A stretch of 23,387 nucleotides of DNA from CAYWKU01 sp964459325. GTDB lineage: Bacteria; RBG-13-61-14; CAYWKU01. The DNA is taken from NCBI GenBank assembly GCA_964459325.1, contig CAYWKU010000048.1, positions 1-23,387 of the forward strand, written 5' to 3'. The notes beneath the pieces are model-generated. The model worked only from the letters and a program-made list of their open reading frames with translations, did not search any database and was not told the origin of the DNA. Positions 1-7,003 of the stretch are shown here, piece by piece (position 1 is the first letter of the stretch; every line of letters starts with the position of its first letter). A program made the translations under genes and the position numbers.

Positions 1-164
1 GGCTACCTGTTGATATTACCTCCAATAAGCCACACCATCAAGTCCTACAGAATTACTGGATTTGTTTACATCATATGCCTTGGCACATAAACATGACGTT
101 ATTATTAATCCCATTTTGTTTGTTTGTGAGCAACGGCGGCGTTTTTCCGCTCTCGATGTGTTAG

Positions 165-262
165 TTGGACCAAATCTCCCATATCAGCAGCTTTCTCGCT
201 GGAGGACCCGCTTTTATATATACTTCTATCTTTCGCCTCGAATGGGTATGTACCCTTGTTTC
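165..262 (+). repeat. Dispersed repeat family A, copy 1 (in gene-free left edge)
   Basis: The first 271 bases hold no convincing gene. Their right part carries a copy of a repeat also seen near 2343, 3248 and 20157. Shared blocks in order are ATCTCCCATAT, a variable ~20-base stretch, GGAGGACCCGCTTTTATATATAC and then CTATCTTTCGCCTcGA. The copy ends just 3' of dinB. The tail of this copy (GAATGGGTATGTA) has diverged from the GAGCGAGTATAA tail of copy 3. Function is unknown. It may be a mobile non-coding repeat or a cassette boundary. Confidence 0.6.
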
Positions 263-271
263 CCAGGACCT

Positions 272-1585
272 TCACACGTCAACGTCCAGTAGCGGTATCC
301 CCAGGCGCTGCCTGGCATTTTCTCCGCGAATAAGTTCCTTCTTCCGCTGAGGTGTATCCCCTCTCTCGCCCTCGTGCTGTTGCTGGGATTTTACGGGAAG
401 GCTGGTTGCATGTTGAACCGCGTGTTTGCCGAACCGTTCCGACAGTTCATCAATGGTACTGTATATCTTCATCGTCCTCTCGGCCTCCATCGGGTCATCA
501 AAGAGCGAGTATTGAACCTCGTTCTCCGATACCAGCCCCGACAGGACGACGCCAGTCGAACGGTACAGCACTCCGGGGTTGTATAGTTTTTCAAAGCACT
601 CGTGTAACGGGTCAAACATCTCCGCCGGATAGGCCGTGGGCCTGTTCAACTTGACCTCGGCGGCGGTATCCTCAAAATGCTGCGTCCTTAAAAGCGCCAT
701 GAGCCTGGATGCCGCCAGGTGGTACCGTCTCGCCTTTATACAAGCGTTCTCAAGGTTCCCGGACAACTGGGCAAATATGAACTGCGGGTCCTTTGAGGGT
801 GGAGTGAAGGTCTTCACCTTGCTTATGGACTTGTACTCGTCCTTCGGCGTGGGGTCAACCGGGTACATGAGGCGGCCATTAAGCTCATGCCACACTTCCC
901 TGTACGGTTTGGACAGGCGTCGCTTTATGAACCCCTCGTCCATCCTTGCGAAATCAAGGGCCGTCTTGATACGGAATTTTTGCAGGAACGCCGAGGTCTT
1001 GGAGCCGATGCCCCATAACTTTTCTATCGGCAGTTGTGCCAGATATAAGTGTATCTCCCTGCCGGGTATCACGGTAAGGCCGCCCGGTTTTCTATGCTTT
1101 GAGGCCATCTTGGCCAGCACCTTGGTTATACTCAAGCCTGCCGAGACGGTGATGTCCAGCTCCTTTCCGATGAATTCCTGCGCCGACCGGGCGATTTGTT
1201 CGTAGGAGCCACGGAAACTTCTGCGCAATCCCGTCAGGTCAACGAAGGCCTCGTCTATGGAATACTCCTCTATATCGGGGGAAAAGCTCCTGAGAATCTC
1301 GAACATCCTCACCGAGAAGAGGCTATAGGTTTCGTAATCGGAGGGCATTACGACGAGGCCGGTGCAGGCCTTTCTGGCCTCGGGTATGGACATGCCCCGC
1401 TCGACGCCCCCGGCCTTGGCCTCGTAGCTGGCTGCGGCCACTATCCCCCGCTCCTTGCCGGTCACCACCGGTTTGCCCTTAAGCTCGGGGTGAATCGCCT
1501 GCTCGCAGGATGCGAAGAAGGCGTCGGCGTCCACGTGCATTATGGCCCGGGGCCAGGAGTGTATTGTTAAGGGAGTTTTTTCCAT
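272..1585 (-). CDS. dinB: Y-family DNA polymerase (Pol IV / DinB-UmuC type)
   Basis: This is a translesion DNA polymerase that copies damaged templates with low fidelity. At 437 aa it is longer than the ~350 aa of typical Pol IV because of a C-terminal tail. The metal-binding acidic residues are visible: D19 in HVDADAFF and D111-E112 in YSIDEAF. The steric-gate region FFASCE is present, followed by fingers/palm motifs and a little-finger domain. The RSTGVVLSGL region and the FGKHAVQHATSL tail are typical of the C-terminal part of the family. It starts with ATG 65 bp after lexA on the same strand, so it is almost certainly co-transcribed with lexA and SOS-inducible through the operator upstream of lexA. 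The pairing with an auto-cleaving LexA/UmuD-like protein recalls umuDC, but the partner here has a full DNA-binding domain. Exact subfamily (DinB or UmuC) is uncertain; Y-family assignment is secure. Confidence 0.93.
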   Translation of the reverse strand: MEKTPLTIHSWPRAIMHVDADAFFASCEQAIHPELKGKPVVTGKERGIVAAASYEAKAGGVERGMSIPEARKACTGLVVMPSDYETYSLFSVRMFEILRSFSPDIEEYSIDEAFVDLTGLRRSFRGSYEQIARSAQEFIGKELDITVSAGLSITKVLAKMASKHRKPGGLTVIPGREIHLYLAQLPIEKLWGIGSKTSAFLQKFRIKTALDFARMDEGFIKRRLSKPYREVWHELNGRLMYPVDPTPKDEYKSISKVKTFTPPSKDPQFIFAQLSGNLENACIKARRYHLAASRLMALLRTQHFEDTAAEVKLNRPTAYPAEMFDPLHECFEKLYNPGVLYRSTGVVLSGLVSENEVQYSLFDDPMEAERTMKIYSTIDELSERFGKHAVQHATSLPVKSQQQHEGERGDTPQRKKELIRGENARQRLGIPLLDVDV

Positions 1586-1650
1586 AGTCCACCCAACTAA
1601 TTGAAAAATATGCCTTTTTATGCTTGTTAGCCGGTCGTAGTTTTTAAACT

Positions 1651-2235
1651 CTACTTATATTTCCTCATGACAGCCGTAACTACTCCTCCGATTTTAAGCT
1701 CGTTTGTCGGCCTTATGGACTCATATTTATCGTTGGCAGGCTCAAGAATTACCTTGTTGCGTTGTTTTTTCAGGTATTTCATCGTCCACTCTCCGTCCAC
1801 CTCGGCGATAACTATATCCCCGTTGTTGGGGGTCAGGGATTTGTCCACCAGCACCATGTCCCCCGGCAGTATCCCCGCCCCCGTCATGGAATCGCCGGAG
1901 ACCTTGAGCATGAAGGTGGCCCTCCGGTTTTGGATGAAAAACTCGTCCAGGGACATCGTATCCACAAGCTCTTCCTCGGCGGGACTCGGAAAACCGGCCT
2001 CCACCACGCCCAGCAGCCTTACCGGGTTGGCCAGGGAGCTTGGTATCAGCCGCCCGGTCTCGTCCCTGGTGAGCACCCCTGTAGCCTCCAGCCTGCGCAC
2101 AAGCTTTGAGACGGCGTTTTTCGATTTCAGGCCCGTCATTTCCCCCAGCTCCGAAAAGCTGGGCATTCGGCCCTTCTGGTGATAGAATTGAGCCAGCATT
2201 TTGACTCGCTCCCTGAGCTTGTCTTTTTCCTCCAT
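1651..2235 (-). CDS. lexA: LexA repressor (S24 self-cleaving SOS regulator)
   Basis: This 194-aa SOS repressor has an N-terminal winged helix (about residues 1-65) for operator binding and a C-terminal S24 peptidase/dimerisation domain. The self-cleavage bond is A80-G81. The sequence after it, GFPSPA, is the form familiar from UmuD. Catalytic Ser116 lies in GDSM and the general base is Lys153 in TMKYL. Their 37-residue spacing matches E. coli LexA. A GGGAGAAAGG Shine-Dalgarno sequence precedes the ATG. It is the first gene of a lexA-dinB operon and is autoregulated by the palindrome at 2261-2276. Because it lies in a probable genomic island, it may be a second LexA beside a chromosomal one. 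That would need the rest of the genome. Confidence 0.93.
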   Translation of the reverse strand: MEEKDKLRERVKMLAQFYHQKGRMPSFSELGEMTGLKSKNAVSKLVRRLEATGVLTRDETGRLIPSSLANPVRLLGVVEAGFPSPAEEELVDTMSLDEFFIQNRRATFMLKVSGDSMTGAGILPGDMVLVDKSLTPNNGDIVIAEVDGEWTMKYLKKQRNKVILEPANDKYESIRPTNELKIGGVVTAVMRKYK

Positions 2236-2253
2236 CCTTTCTCCCTTGATTTT

Positions 2254-2282
2254 ATTTTAGGTGAACGTACGTTCACTGTCAA
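2254..2282 (-). promoter_or_regulatory. lexA-dinB promoter with embedded LexA operator (SOS box)
   Basis: Read on the minus strand there is a perfect -35 TTGACA (2282-2277), a 17-base spacer and a -10 TAAAAT (2259-2254). The spacer is almost completely filled by the 16-bp perfect palindrome GTGAACGTACGTTCAC (2261-2276). It contains GAAC-N4-GTTC, the known LexA box of Bacillus-type SOS systems. LexA bound here would cover the space between the -35 and -10 elements. The lexA ATG lies about 19 bases downstream of the -10. Confidence 0.9.
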
Positions 2283-2308
2283 GGGGGCATACATCTCCGC
2301 TAACGTTT

Positions 2309-2428
2309 CGGGGGCAAAACCGGCCAAAACTGCCCACCGGCTCCGAATCTCCCATATCGCCTCAAACCACCAGGGAGGCCCCGCTCTGATATATACCCCT
2401 ATCTTTCGCCTTGAGCAAGTATAAATAT
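2309..2428 (+). repeat. Dispersed repeat family A, copy 2
   Basis: This lies between the lexA promoter and the 3' end of the PIN toxin gene. It shares AATCTCCCATAT, GGAGGcCCCGCTcTgATATATACC and CTATCTTTCGCCTTGAGCaAGTATAAAT with the other copies. Upstream it also shares AAAACCGGCCA with copy 4, so the full unit may be about 120 bp. With copy 1 it brackets lexA-dinB, and with copy 3 it brackets the PIN toxin-antitoxin pair, all in the same orientation. Confidence 0.65.
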
Positions 2429-2515
2429 TTGGCTGTGAATCTTTTACAAACTGGCTTCTTGAGGGCTTCGGTTGGCTCGGTTATTTCTTTATCTTTGGTA
2501 AGTTGGTGATTTTAC

Positions 2516-2917
2516 TCAACTAAATATCTTTTTCATGAAAGCATTAGCTTTCAAAATCTGGACGTCTTCGTATCGCTGCAATTGCAAGAGATGCCTGTCT
2601 CCAGAAACGATGATTTCCGCGTCGGCAGCTATTGCGGCCTCCAGAAATTTATCATCATCAGGGTCGTCCTCCACTATATGAACGCGTTTGGTAATTTCCA
2701 CCTGCCGACCAATTTTCCGGATAAGTTGAACGGATTCCGCCACTTCTTCATTAGTCAAGAGAAACTTTCTCTCAAGCACATTTACGAGTTCGTCAAGTAT
2801 TTCGCTTGAAACCACTAGTTCAAAAAGACCGGCTTCAGCGGCGAGCAAACAGCGATACGGAGTGCCTCTCCAAAACAATGCAGAGACCAGGACATTAGTA
2901 TCAAATACAGCCTTCAA
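2516..2917 (-). CDS. PIN-domain ribonuclease toxin of a type II toxin-antitoxin pair
   Basis: A 133-aa PIN-fold protein, expected to be a Mg2+-dependent RNase whose activity is blocked by the product of the preceding gene. The acidic metal site is visible: D6 in VFDTNVL, E43 in EILDEL, the DPDDDKFLEAA run at 85-95 and D107 in VSGDRHL. It belongs to the family annotated as putative PIN-family toxin components. The start codon is TTG, three bases after the antitoxin TAA, with only a weak Shine-Dalgarno (GAGAAA). Its translation is therefore probably coupled to the antitoxin and kept low. RNA target is not visible from sequence. Confidence 0.85.
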   Translation of the reverse strand: MKAVFDTNVLVSALFWRGTPYRCLLAAEAGLFELVVSSEILDELVNVLERKFLLTNEEVAESVQLIRKIGRQVEITKRVHIVEDDPDDDKFLEAAIAADAEIIVSGDRHLLQLQRYEDVQILKANAFMKKIFS

Positions 2918-2920
2918 TGC

Positions 2921-3154
2921 TTATTTCTCGTGCAGTATCTCGTCTATTAATTCTTCCCGCTCCTCCTCGGTAAGATTTGAAAAATCGATGCCGCGCTCAA
3001 TACAAATTGCCCGCAATTTCTCCTGGTTCCGGTCAACAATCCGGTCAAATTCCTCGAGGTCGCCTATCAGCTTACTCAATACTTTTCGCTTGCCTGTAGG
3101 CGAAAGCTGGTTCAAAGCTTCCAGGATTTGCTCCTCGTTTAGTTGTGGCGACAT
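2921..3154 (-). CDS. Probable antitoxin partner of the PIN toxin
   Basis: A 77-aa, highly charged, mostly helical protein with no recognised domain. It precedes the PIN gene by three bases, the usual antitoxin-first order. I choose the ATG at 3154 (MSPQLNEEQ) because a strong GAGGAGG lies six bases upstream. A TTG at 3181 would add nine residues but has no ribosome-binding site. The N-terminal part is expected to bind DNA or wrap the toxin; the family is not clear. Assignment rests mainly on gene order and size. Confidence 0.7.
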   Translation of the reverse strand: MSPQLNEEQILEALNQLSPTGKRKVLSKLIGDLEEFDRIVDRNQEKLRAICIERGIDFSNLTEEEREELIDEILHEK

Positions 3155-3247
3155 AACCAGCCTCCTCTCTCCAAGAGTCAAGTTTGTTTCAGAACTTAGA
3201 ATTTATGCCAAGTCCTTCCTAGATATAATATCTATTTTACATTGTTT

Positions 3248-3303
3248 ACTGCAAGTTTGGCAACCATATCCCCCTATCTTTCGCCTTGAGCGAGTATAAT
3301 TTA
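3248..3303 (+). repeat. Dispersed repeat family A, copy 3 (3' part only)
   Basis: This short copy has only the 3' half of the repeat: ATATCCCCCTATC, then TTTCGCCTTGAGCGAG and TATAATTT. TCGC-CTTGA-GCGA forms a small perfect hairpin and is followed by a perfect TATAAT, so in this position the repeat could supply a -10 element for the WYL gene. No good -35 is seen 16-18 bases upstream. It lies in the 234-bp gap between the antitoxin (minus) and the WYL gene (plus). Confidence 0.55.
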
Positions 3304-3388
3304 CTGTATATGCTATGGTTATAATTATGTTTCCGATGAATAACATCACGGAATGGTGCGTGAAAACCTACGTTTCCGGGGGAATGCA

Positions 3389-4372
3389 ATGAGAGAGAAT
3401 CAGATAGCCCGACATTGGTGCATATTGCTGACGCTTGATGCCAAGCGGCAGGGGGTTACGGTTAATGAGCTGGCGGAGTTGACCGGCTGCACGCCGAGAA
3501 CCATATACCGCGACCTGGATGCCCTTGGGGAGGCGGGTTTTCCTCTGACCACGGAGAAGACATCCGACGGGACGAAGCACCTTTTCACTGAAGACTACAC
3601 ACTTAGATTGAAGCTTAATTTTTCGCCCATGGAACTGATGGCTCTCAACCTGCTCGGCGCGACGGATAACTTCCTGGAGGGCACGGTTTTTCATGACGCT
3701 CTGGAAAGCGCCCGTAAAAAGGTAAGGGCCACTTTGAGCGACCAGCACATAAAATACGCGGACGCCATCCGGTACATGTTCGGCACTACGTTCAGGCCCA
3801 TCCGCGATTACGGTAAATACCGGAAGTTGATAGAGGCGATAACCCATTCCCTTCTCGAACGCCGGAGGATGAAAATTACCTACTGGACTCCCAGCAGGGA
3901 AGAGGAAACCGAGCGCACCATTGAACCTTACCGCCTGTGGTACGTAAACGGCGCTCTTTACATGGTGGCATATTGCCATGTGCGTAAGGGTGTCCGGACG
4001 TTTCTTATAGACCGTGTGCGGGAATGGGAACTTACTGAAAAACACTACGAGATTCCCGAGGATTTCGACTTTGAGGAATACTCCACCAAGGGCTGGAAAG
4101 TCCTGGGTGGTGAGAAGGAGCGGGAAGTTGTCGTCCGCGTCCACCCGATATTGAAGCCTCAGATAACCGAACAAATCTGGCACCCCACCCAGGAGGTCGA
4201 GGAGCTGCCGGACGGGTGGCTGCGCGTAAGCTTCAGGTTGGGAGCGTTGGAGGAAGTCAAAACCTGGGTTCAGGGCTACGCGCCCTATATTATTGTGGAA
4301 AAACCCGGGGAACTGATAAACGAAATAAGGCAGGCTTTCCAAGAGGCGTTAAAATACAACTCAGTTGAATGA
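3389..4372 (+). CDS. WYL-domain transcriptional regulator with N-terminal HTH
   Basis: A 327-aa regulator. It has a DeoR/HTH_11-type helix-turn-helix (about 10-55, with TVNELAELTG then TPRTIYRDLDAL as recognition helix) and a WYL ligand-sensing domain (about 145-235, RLWYVNGALYMVAY, then RTFLIDRV). The eponymous motif reads W184-Y185-V186 here. A C-terminal WCX-like segment follows. I start at the ATG at 3389 because GGGGG lies six bases upstream; an ATG at 3353 would add 12 residues with a poor site. WYL proteins often control phage-defence operons and bind nucleic acid or nucleotide ligands. This one converges on the nuclease operon with 11 bp between stop codons and is the obvious candidate to control it. 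Confidence 0.88.
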   Translation: MRENQIARHWCILLTLDAKRQGVTVNELAELTGCTPRTIYRDLDALGEAGFPLTTEKTSDGTKHLFTEDYTLRLKLNFSPMELMALNLLGATDNFLEGTVFHDALESARKKVRATLSDQHIKYADAIRYMFGTTFRPIRDYGKYRKLIEAITHSLLERRRMKITYWTPSREEETERTIEPYRLWYVNGALYMVAYCHVRKGVRTFLIDRVREWELTEKHYEIPEDFDFEEYSTKGWKVLGGEKEREVVVRVHPILKPQITEQIWHPTQEVEELPDGWLRVSFRLGALEEVKTWVQGYAPYIIVEKPGELINEIRQAFQEALKYNSVE

Positions 4373-4383
4373 ACCAGTCTAGA

Positions 4384-5160
4384 CTAGGTGCCTATTTTAT
4401 GGCAAACAGTCCCGCCCCCGGCTTTCATTATCGGGATGATGTTTTCATTGTCTAATTTTTTATGTGTTCTTTCGTCAATTTGACACGGGATTTGAACAAA
4501 CCCCAGAAAAGCAGGGAAGTTTGTATTATTCTTTCTAAAAGATTCGTAACGTTTTACCAAATCAAAGGGGTTATATCTTCTTTTTCTTTCGAAATAATCT
4601 TTAGGAGCAGCGGCGCAAAAATGCACCGAATACTCGGAGAGATTTTTAATGCAAAATCTTTTTGCCGACTCGTTAAGATGACTTTCCTCTAATAAGTACT
4701 TTAACAATATTCCATAACCTAGAGCTTGCCAAAACGCTTTGCGTGGGCGATCTCCATTTTCAACTTTATTTTCTATTGCTATTAATTCTTTCTTTTCTTC
4801 TTCAATACCTATCAAATCACAATGCACTTGTCCTGAATATTTGCCAGCTTTTTGTCTCAATAACGGTGCTTCATAATATAGAAACTGAACCTTCCGAGGC
4901 CCAAGTTTAAAAAAACTGTTTTTGTTCTTATTATAACTATTAAATAATGCTCGTGTTAACTTGACTTCTTTGTTTTTTGGATCTTTGTTGCATGTAGCGA
5001 GCCCACACTTTTCCTTTCTACTTTCAACATGAAACACATTACCAAAATTATTCAAGTTTTTTCTTTCATCTGCCCATTTCTTTAATTCATGATAAAAACC
5101 ACAGAAATTATTTTCTTTTGCATGCTCTTCGCATAGCTTTTTATATTCCCCTTTGCTCAT
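4384..5160 (-). CDS. PD-(D/E)XK-fold nuclease, last gene of the AAA/beta-CASP operon
   Basis: A 258-aa protein with a complete PD-(D/E)XK signature: E97, D115 in CDLIGI, E130-N-K132 at the end of the ELIAIENK strand, then Q145-xxx-Y149 (QALGY), the RecB-type helix motif. This predicts a metal-dependent DNA or RNA nuclease. The N-terminal 90 residues are charged and contain several cysteines and histidines without a clear zinc motif. The start is set by an excellent AAGGAGGGTGAC-ATG. It follows the beta-CASP gene by 30 bp. By eye it is much more AT-rich than its neighbours, which suggests separate acquisition. The family is not one I can name. Confidence 0.72.
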   Translation of the reverse strand: MSKGEYKKLCEEHAKENNFCGFYHELKKWADERKNLNNFGNVFHVESRKEKCGLATCNKDPKNKEVKLTRALFNSYNKNKNSFFKLGPRKVQFLYYEAPLLRQKAGKYSGQVHCDLIGIEEEKKELIAIENKVENGDRPRKAFWQALGYGILLKYLLEESHLNESAKRFCIKNLSEYSVHFCAAAPKDYFERKRRYNPFDLVKRYESFRKNNTNFPAFLGFVQIPCQIDERTHKKLDNENIIPIMKAGGGTVCHKIGT

Positions 5161-5190
5161 GTCACCCTCCTTAATTAATTTGTGGTTCTT

Positions 5191-6432
5191 TTAAGCATCC
5201 AACCACTCACCATCGTTAAGCACCATAGCATTTTCGAAATGGCATGTAAAGTCTTTTGCAAATTCTGTATGGACAGGAATCAACTTTCGTGCATTTATCG
5301 CACGGGCTAAGACTTTCAGTTGTTCCAAGTCGGCGTGGCCGCTTGTGTGGGCGTATTGGAAGTTGACGCCGGGGTCGTCTCTATATTCGCGAACTCTGGC
5401 GTTTTGTTCTGCGTATCTTTCGTCTTCTATGTATCCGAGCCACATTGAGTATATAACATTCACCGGGTTTGAAGTTAAATGCTTATCAATGATTTTATGC
5501 ATGGACGGGCGGGCAATAAAAAGAAGGTCTTTTGCGCGGCTATGCACTTCCTCAGATTTTATGCGGATGTTATCGTTGAAAATGTCTTGGTAAAATGAGC
5601 CGAAAAACTCTCTATGCTTTTTGAGTGCTTGGTATTGTCCCCCGGGTATATATACTTTGACTTGCTCCCAATCCATGGCAGGCACATTACGGGACACCTG
5701 CTTCATCTTTTCCAACACCCACGCCGTGTAGGCATCAATGACCATGGTTTTATCGGATTTTATACATGCTCGAAAAGCGCCTACCAGCCGGTCAATGTTT
5801 TGCGATGAGCAAAGCAGAAAAGTAATGTTTTCCTGGTTTTCAATGATTTCCACGATTTTACTTTCTACCGATTTCTCGTCGGGAAAATCGGCATTTGAAC
5901 GCCCCAGCATAGTCCCTTCCATAATCATTACATCTATATTTTGGGGAGGCGTTTTGAGGAGATTGTCGAACAATATACCCTTCCGTCCGTGTGCGCGGAA
6001 GTCTCCGGTATAAAATACCCGCTTCCCACCACCTTCTATCAGATAAGCGAAAGCCTCGGACGATGAATGATCCATGAGGTACGGATAAATTCTGAACGGC
6101 CCAATCTCAAACTCCTTCCAGGGTTTGATATGGACTATTTCGTTGTCTAAAGCTTTGCCGCCGGTGAAAAGCCTCACCGCATCAATCAGACTGTGGCTGA
6201 CCGCTCCCATGTATATCGGAATATCGGGGTCAAGCATATCCATAAGGCCGTAATGGTCCTGGTGGGGGTGACTGACAAGAATTGCGGAAGGCTTCATATC
6301 CTCTACCGGCGCGGGAACGGATTCGGGGTCGAGCGGCAGGCCGATATCCAGCAGGAGCGAACAATCCCCGTGCGACAACTCCACGCAATTACCGCCTATT
6401 TCGTTCGTGCCTTTGTGTATTTTGATTTTCAT
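5191..6432 (-). CDS. MBL-fold beta-CASP nuclease (RNase J-like motifs)
   Basis: A 413-aa metallo-beta-lactamase-fold hydrolase of the beta-CASP group, which process or degrade RNA (RNase J, CPSF73) or DNA. Motif II is H55-P-H57-Q-D59-H60, motif III H122, motif IV D144 in YTGDFR. The beta-CASP insert spans roughly 165-350. The C-terminal motifs THTSGHA-like (H366) and PVHTE (H388) complete the zinc site as in RNase J. It is shorter than RNase J (~550 aa) and lacks its C-terminal domain. The ATG overlaps the stop of the preceding gene (ATGA) and has AAAGGAAT upstream, so the two are translationally coupled. Its place in an operon with an AAA+ ATPase and a second nuclease argues for a specialised, possibly defensive, role rather than housekeeping RNA decay. 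Confidence 0.85.
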   Translation of the reverse strand: MKIKIHKGTNEIGGNCVELSHGDCSLLLDIGLPLDPESVPAPVEDMKPSAILVSHPHQDHYGLMDMLDPDIPIYMGAVSHSLIDAVRLFTGGKALDNEIVHIKPWKEFEIGPFRIYPYLMDHSSSEAFAYLIEGGGKRVFYTGDFRAHGRKGILFDNLLKTPPQNIDVMIMEGTMLGRSNADFPDEKSVESKIVEIIENQENITFLLCSSQNIDRLVGAFRACIKSDKTMVIDAYTAWVLEKMKQVSRNVPAMDWEQVKVYIPGGQYQALKKHREFFGSFYQDIFNDNIRIKSEEVHSRAKDLLFIARPSMHKIIDKHLTSNPVNVIYSMWLGYIEDERYAEQNARVREYRDDPGVNFQYAHTSGHADLEQLKVLARAINARKLIPVHTEFAKDFTCHFENAMVLNDGEWLDA

Positions 6433-6944
6433 TTATTCCTTTCAATTTTCCTGTATTCCATTTCGATGGTTTCAATTATCGCATGGACATCCTCCGGCTT
6501 ACAGTAGTGAATCCGCACGGATTTCGGTACCGGAAACTCCTTCTCGATGGCTTCAAATTTCCGGCGTATATCCTTCGGCTCGGAATGGAAAACCTGGGTG
6601 AAATCCGGTATGGGATAATCGTTCTCCTGGTCTATGAGGATGAGGGGCGATTCCTCCAGCGGTACTTGCAGCCATTCTCTCAATTCCTGCTCGAGGGATT
6701 CATCTTCCACGTTCACTTCTTCCTCCAGGCTTTTGACGTAACTCAAATAGAAATCCCAACCCCAACTCCCCACAACATTGCGGTCTACCACGGCAATGAA
6801 ATAGGTGGCCTCAAAGAGAGCCGTCGGGGTTCTTCCCCTCACTACATTGCATCCGAGTCGTTTCGCACACCTCGCTATAGCTCGTTCCAGCTTCGGGTTA
6901 TCGAGCTGGACGAAAATGGTATTCGTTTCAGATTCAGTTCTCAC
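6429..6944 (-). CDS. Unrecognised 171-aa protein coupled to the beta-CASP nuclease
   Basis: I do not recognise a family. The protein is acidic and soluble, with no signal peptide or membrane segment. The first 60 residues look alpha/beta (a TIFVQLDNP strand, a helix with AIARCAKRLG, a strand, then FEATYFIAVVD). An acidic middle (about 72-95) and a tail rich in E and K follow. The start is GTG at 6944; its ribosome-binding site is weak (AAAGAG). It ends in ATGA overlapping the beta-CASP start, so the two products are probably made in equal amounts and may form a complex. It lies 59 bp after the AAA+ gene. Confidence 0.6.
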   Translation of the reverse strand: MRTESETNTIFVQLDNPKLERAIARCAKRLGCNVVRGRTPTALFEATYFIAVVDRNVVGSWGWDFYLSYVKSLEEEVNVEDESLEQELREWLQVPLEESPLILIDQENDYPIPDFTQVFHSEPKDIRRKFEAIEKEFPVPKSVRIHYCKPEDVHAIIETIEMEYRKIERNK

Positions 6945-6963
6945 ACTATAGTATTCTCTTTGG

Positions 6964-7000
6964 AAGCTTAGAAATTCAGAAAAATCTTTCGATTAAGCTA
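6964..7000 (-). promoter_or_regulatory. Stem-loop in the gap between AAA+ gene and 171-aa gene
   Basis: On the minus strand AGCTTA and TAAGCT (6 bp) enclose a region that also contains AATC-GAAA-GATT followed by TTTTTC. It is the only gap of note in the operon. It could be a weak attenuator or an RNA processing site that sets the ratio of ATPase to nuclease. Structure is seen; function is inferred. Confidence 0.35.
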
Positions 7001-7003
7001 TTT

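Noticed and set aside
62..350. Two overlapping plus-strand frames of 76 and 61 codons at the left edge
   Set aside because: No ribosome-binding site or known family. They run across repeat family A, and similar peptides (ending ...IFRLERV) appear at other copies only because the DNA repeat is read in the same frame.
2179..3299. Plus-strand frames over lexA and the toxin-antitoxin pair ending in a shared peptide (PIFRLEQV / PIFRLERV)
   Set aside because: They are antisense to well-supported genes, and the shared ends come from the DNA repeat.
165..3303. Integron attC sites separating cassettes
   Set aside because: The direct repeats between modules look cassette-like, but no GTTRRRY/RYYYAAC core pair or integron integrase was found.
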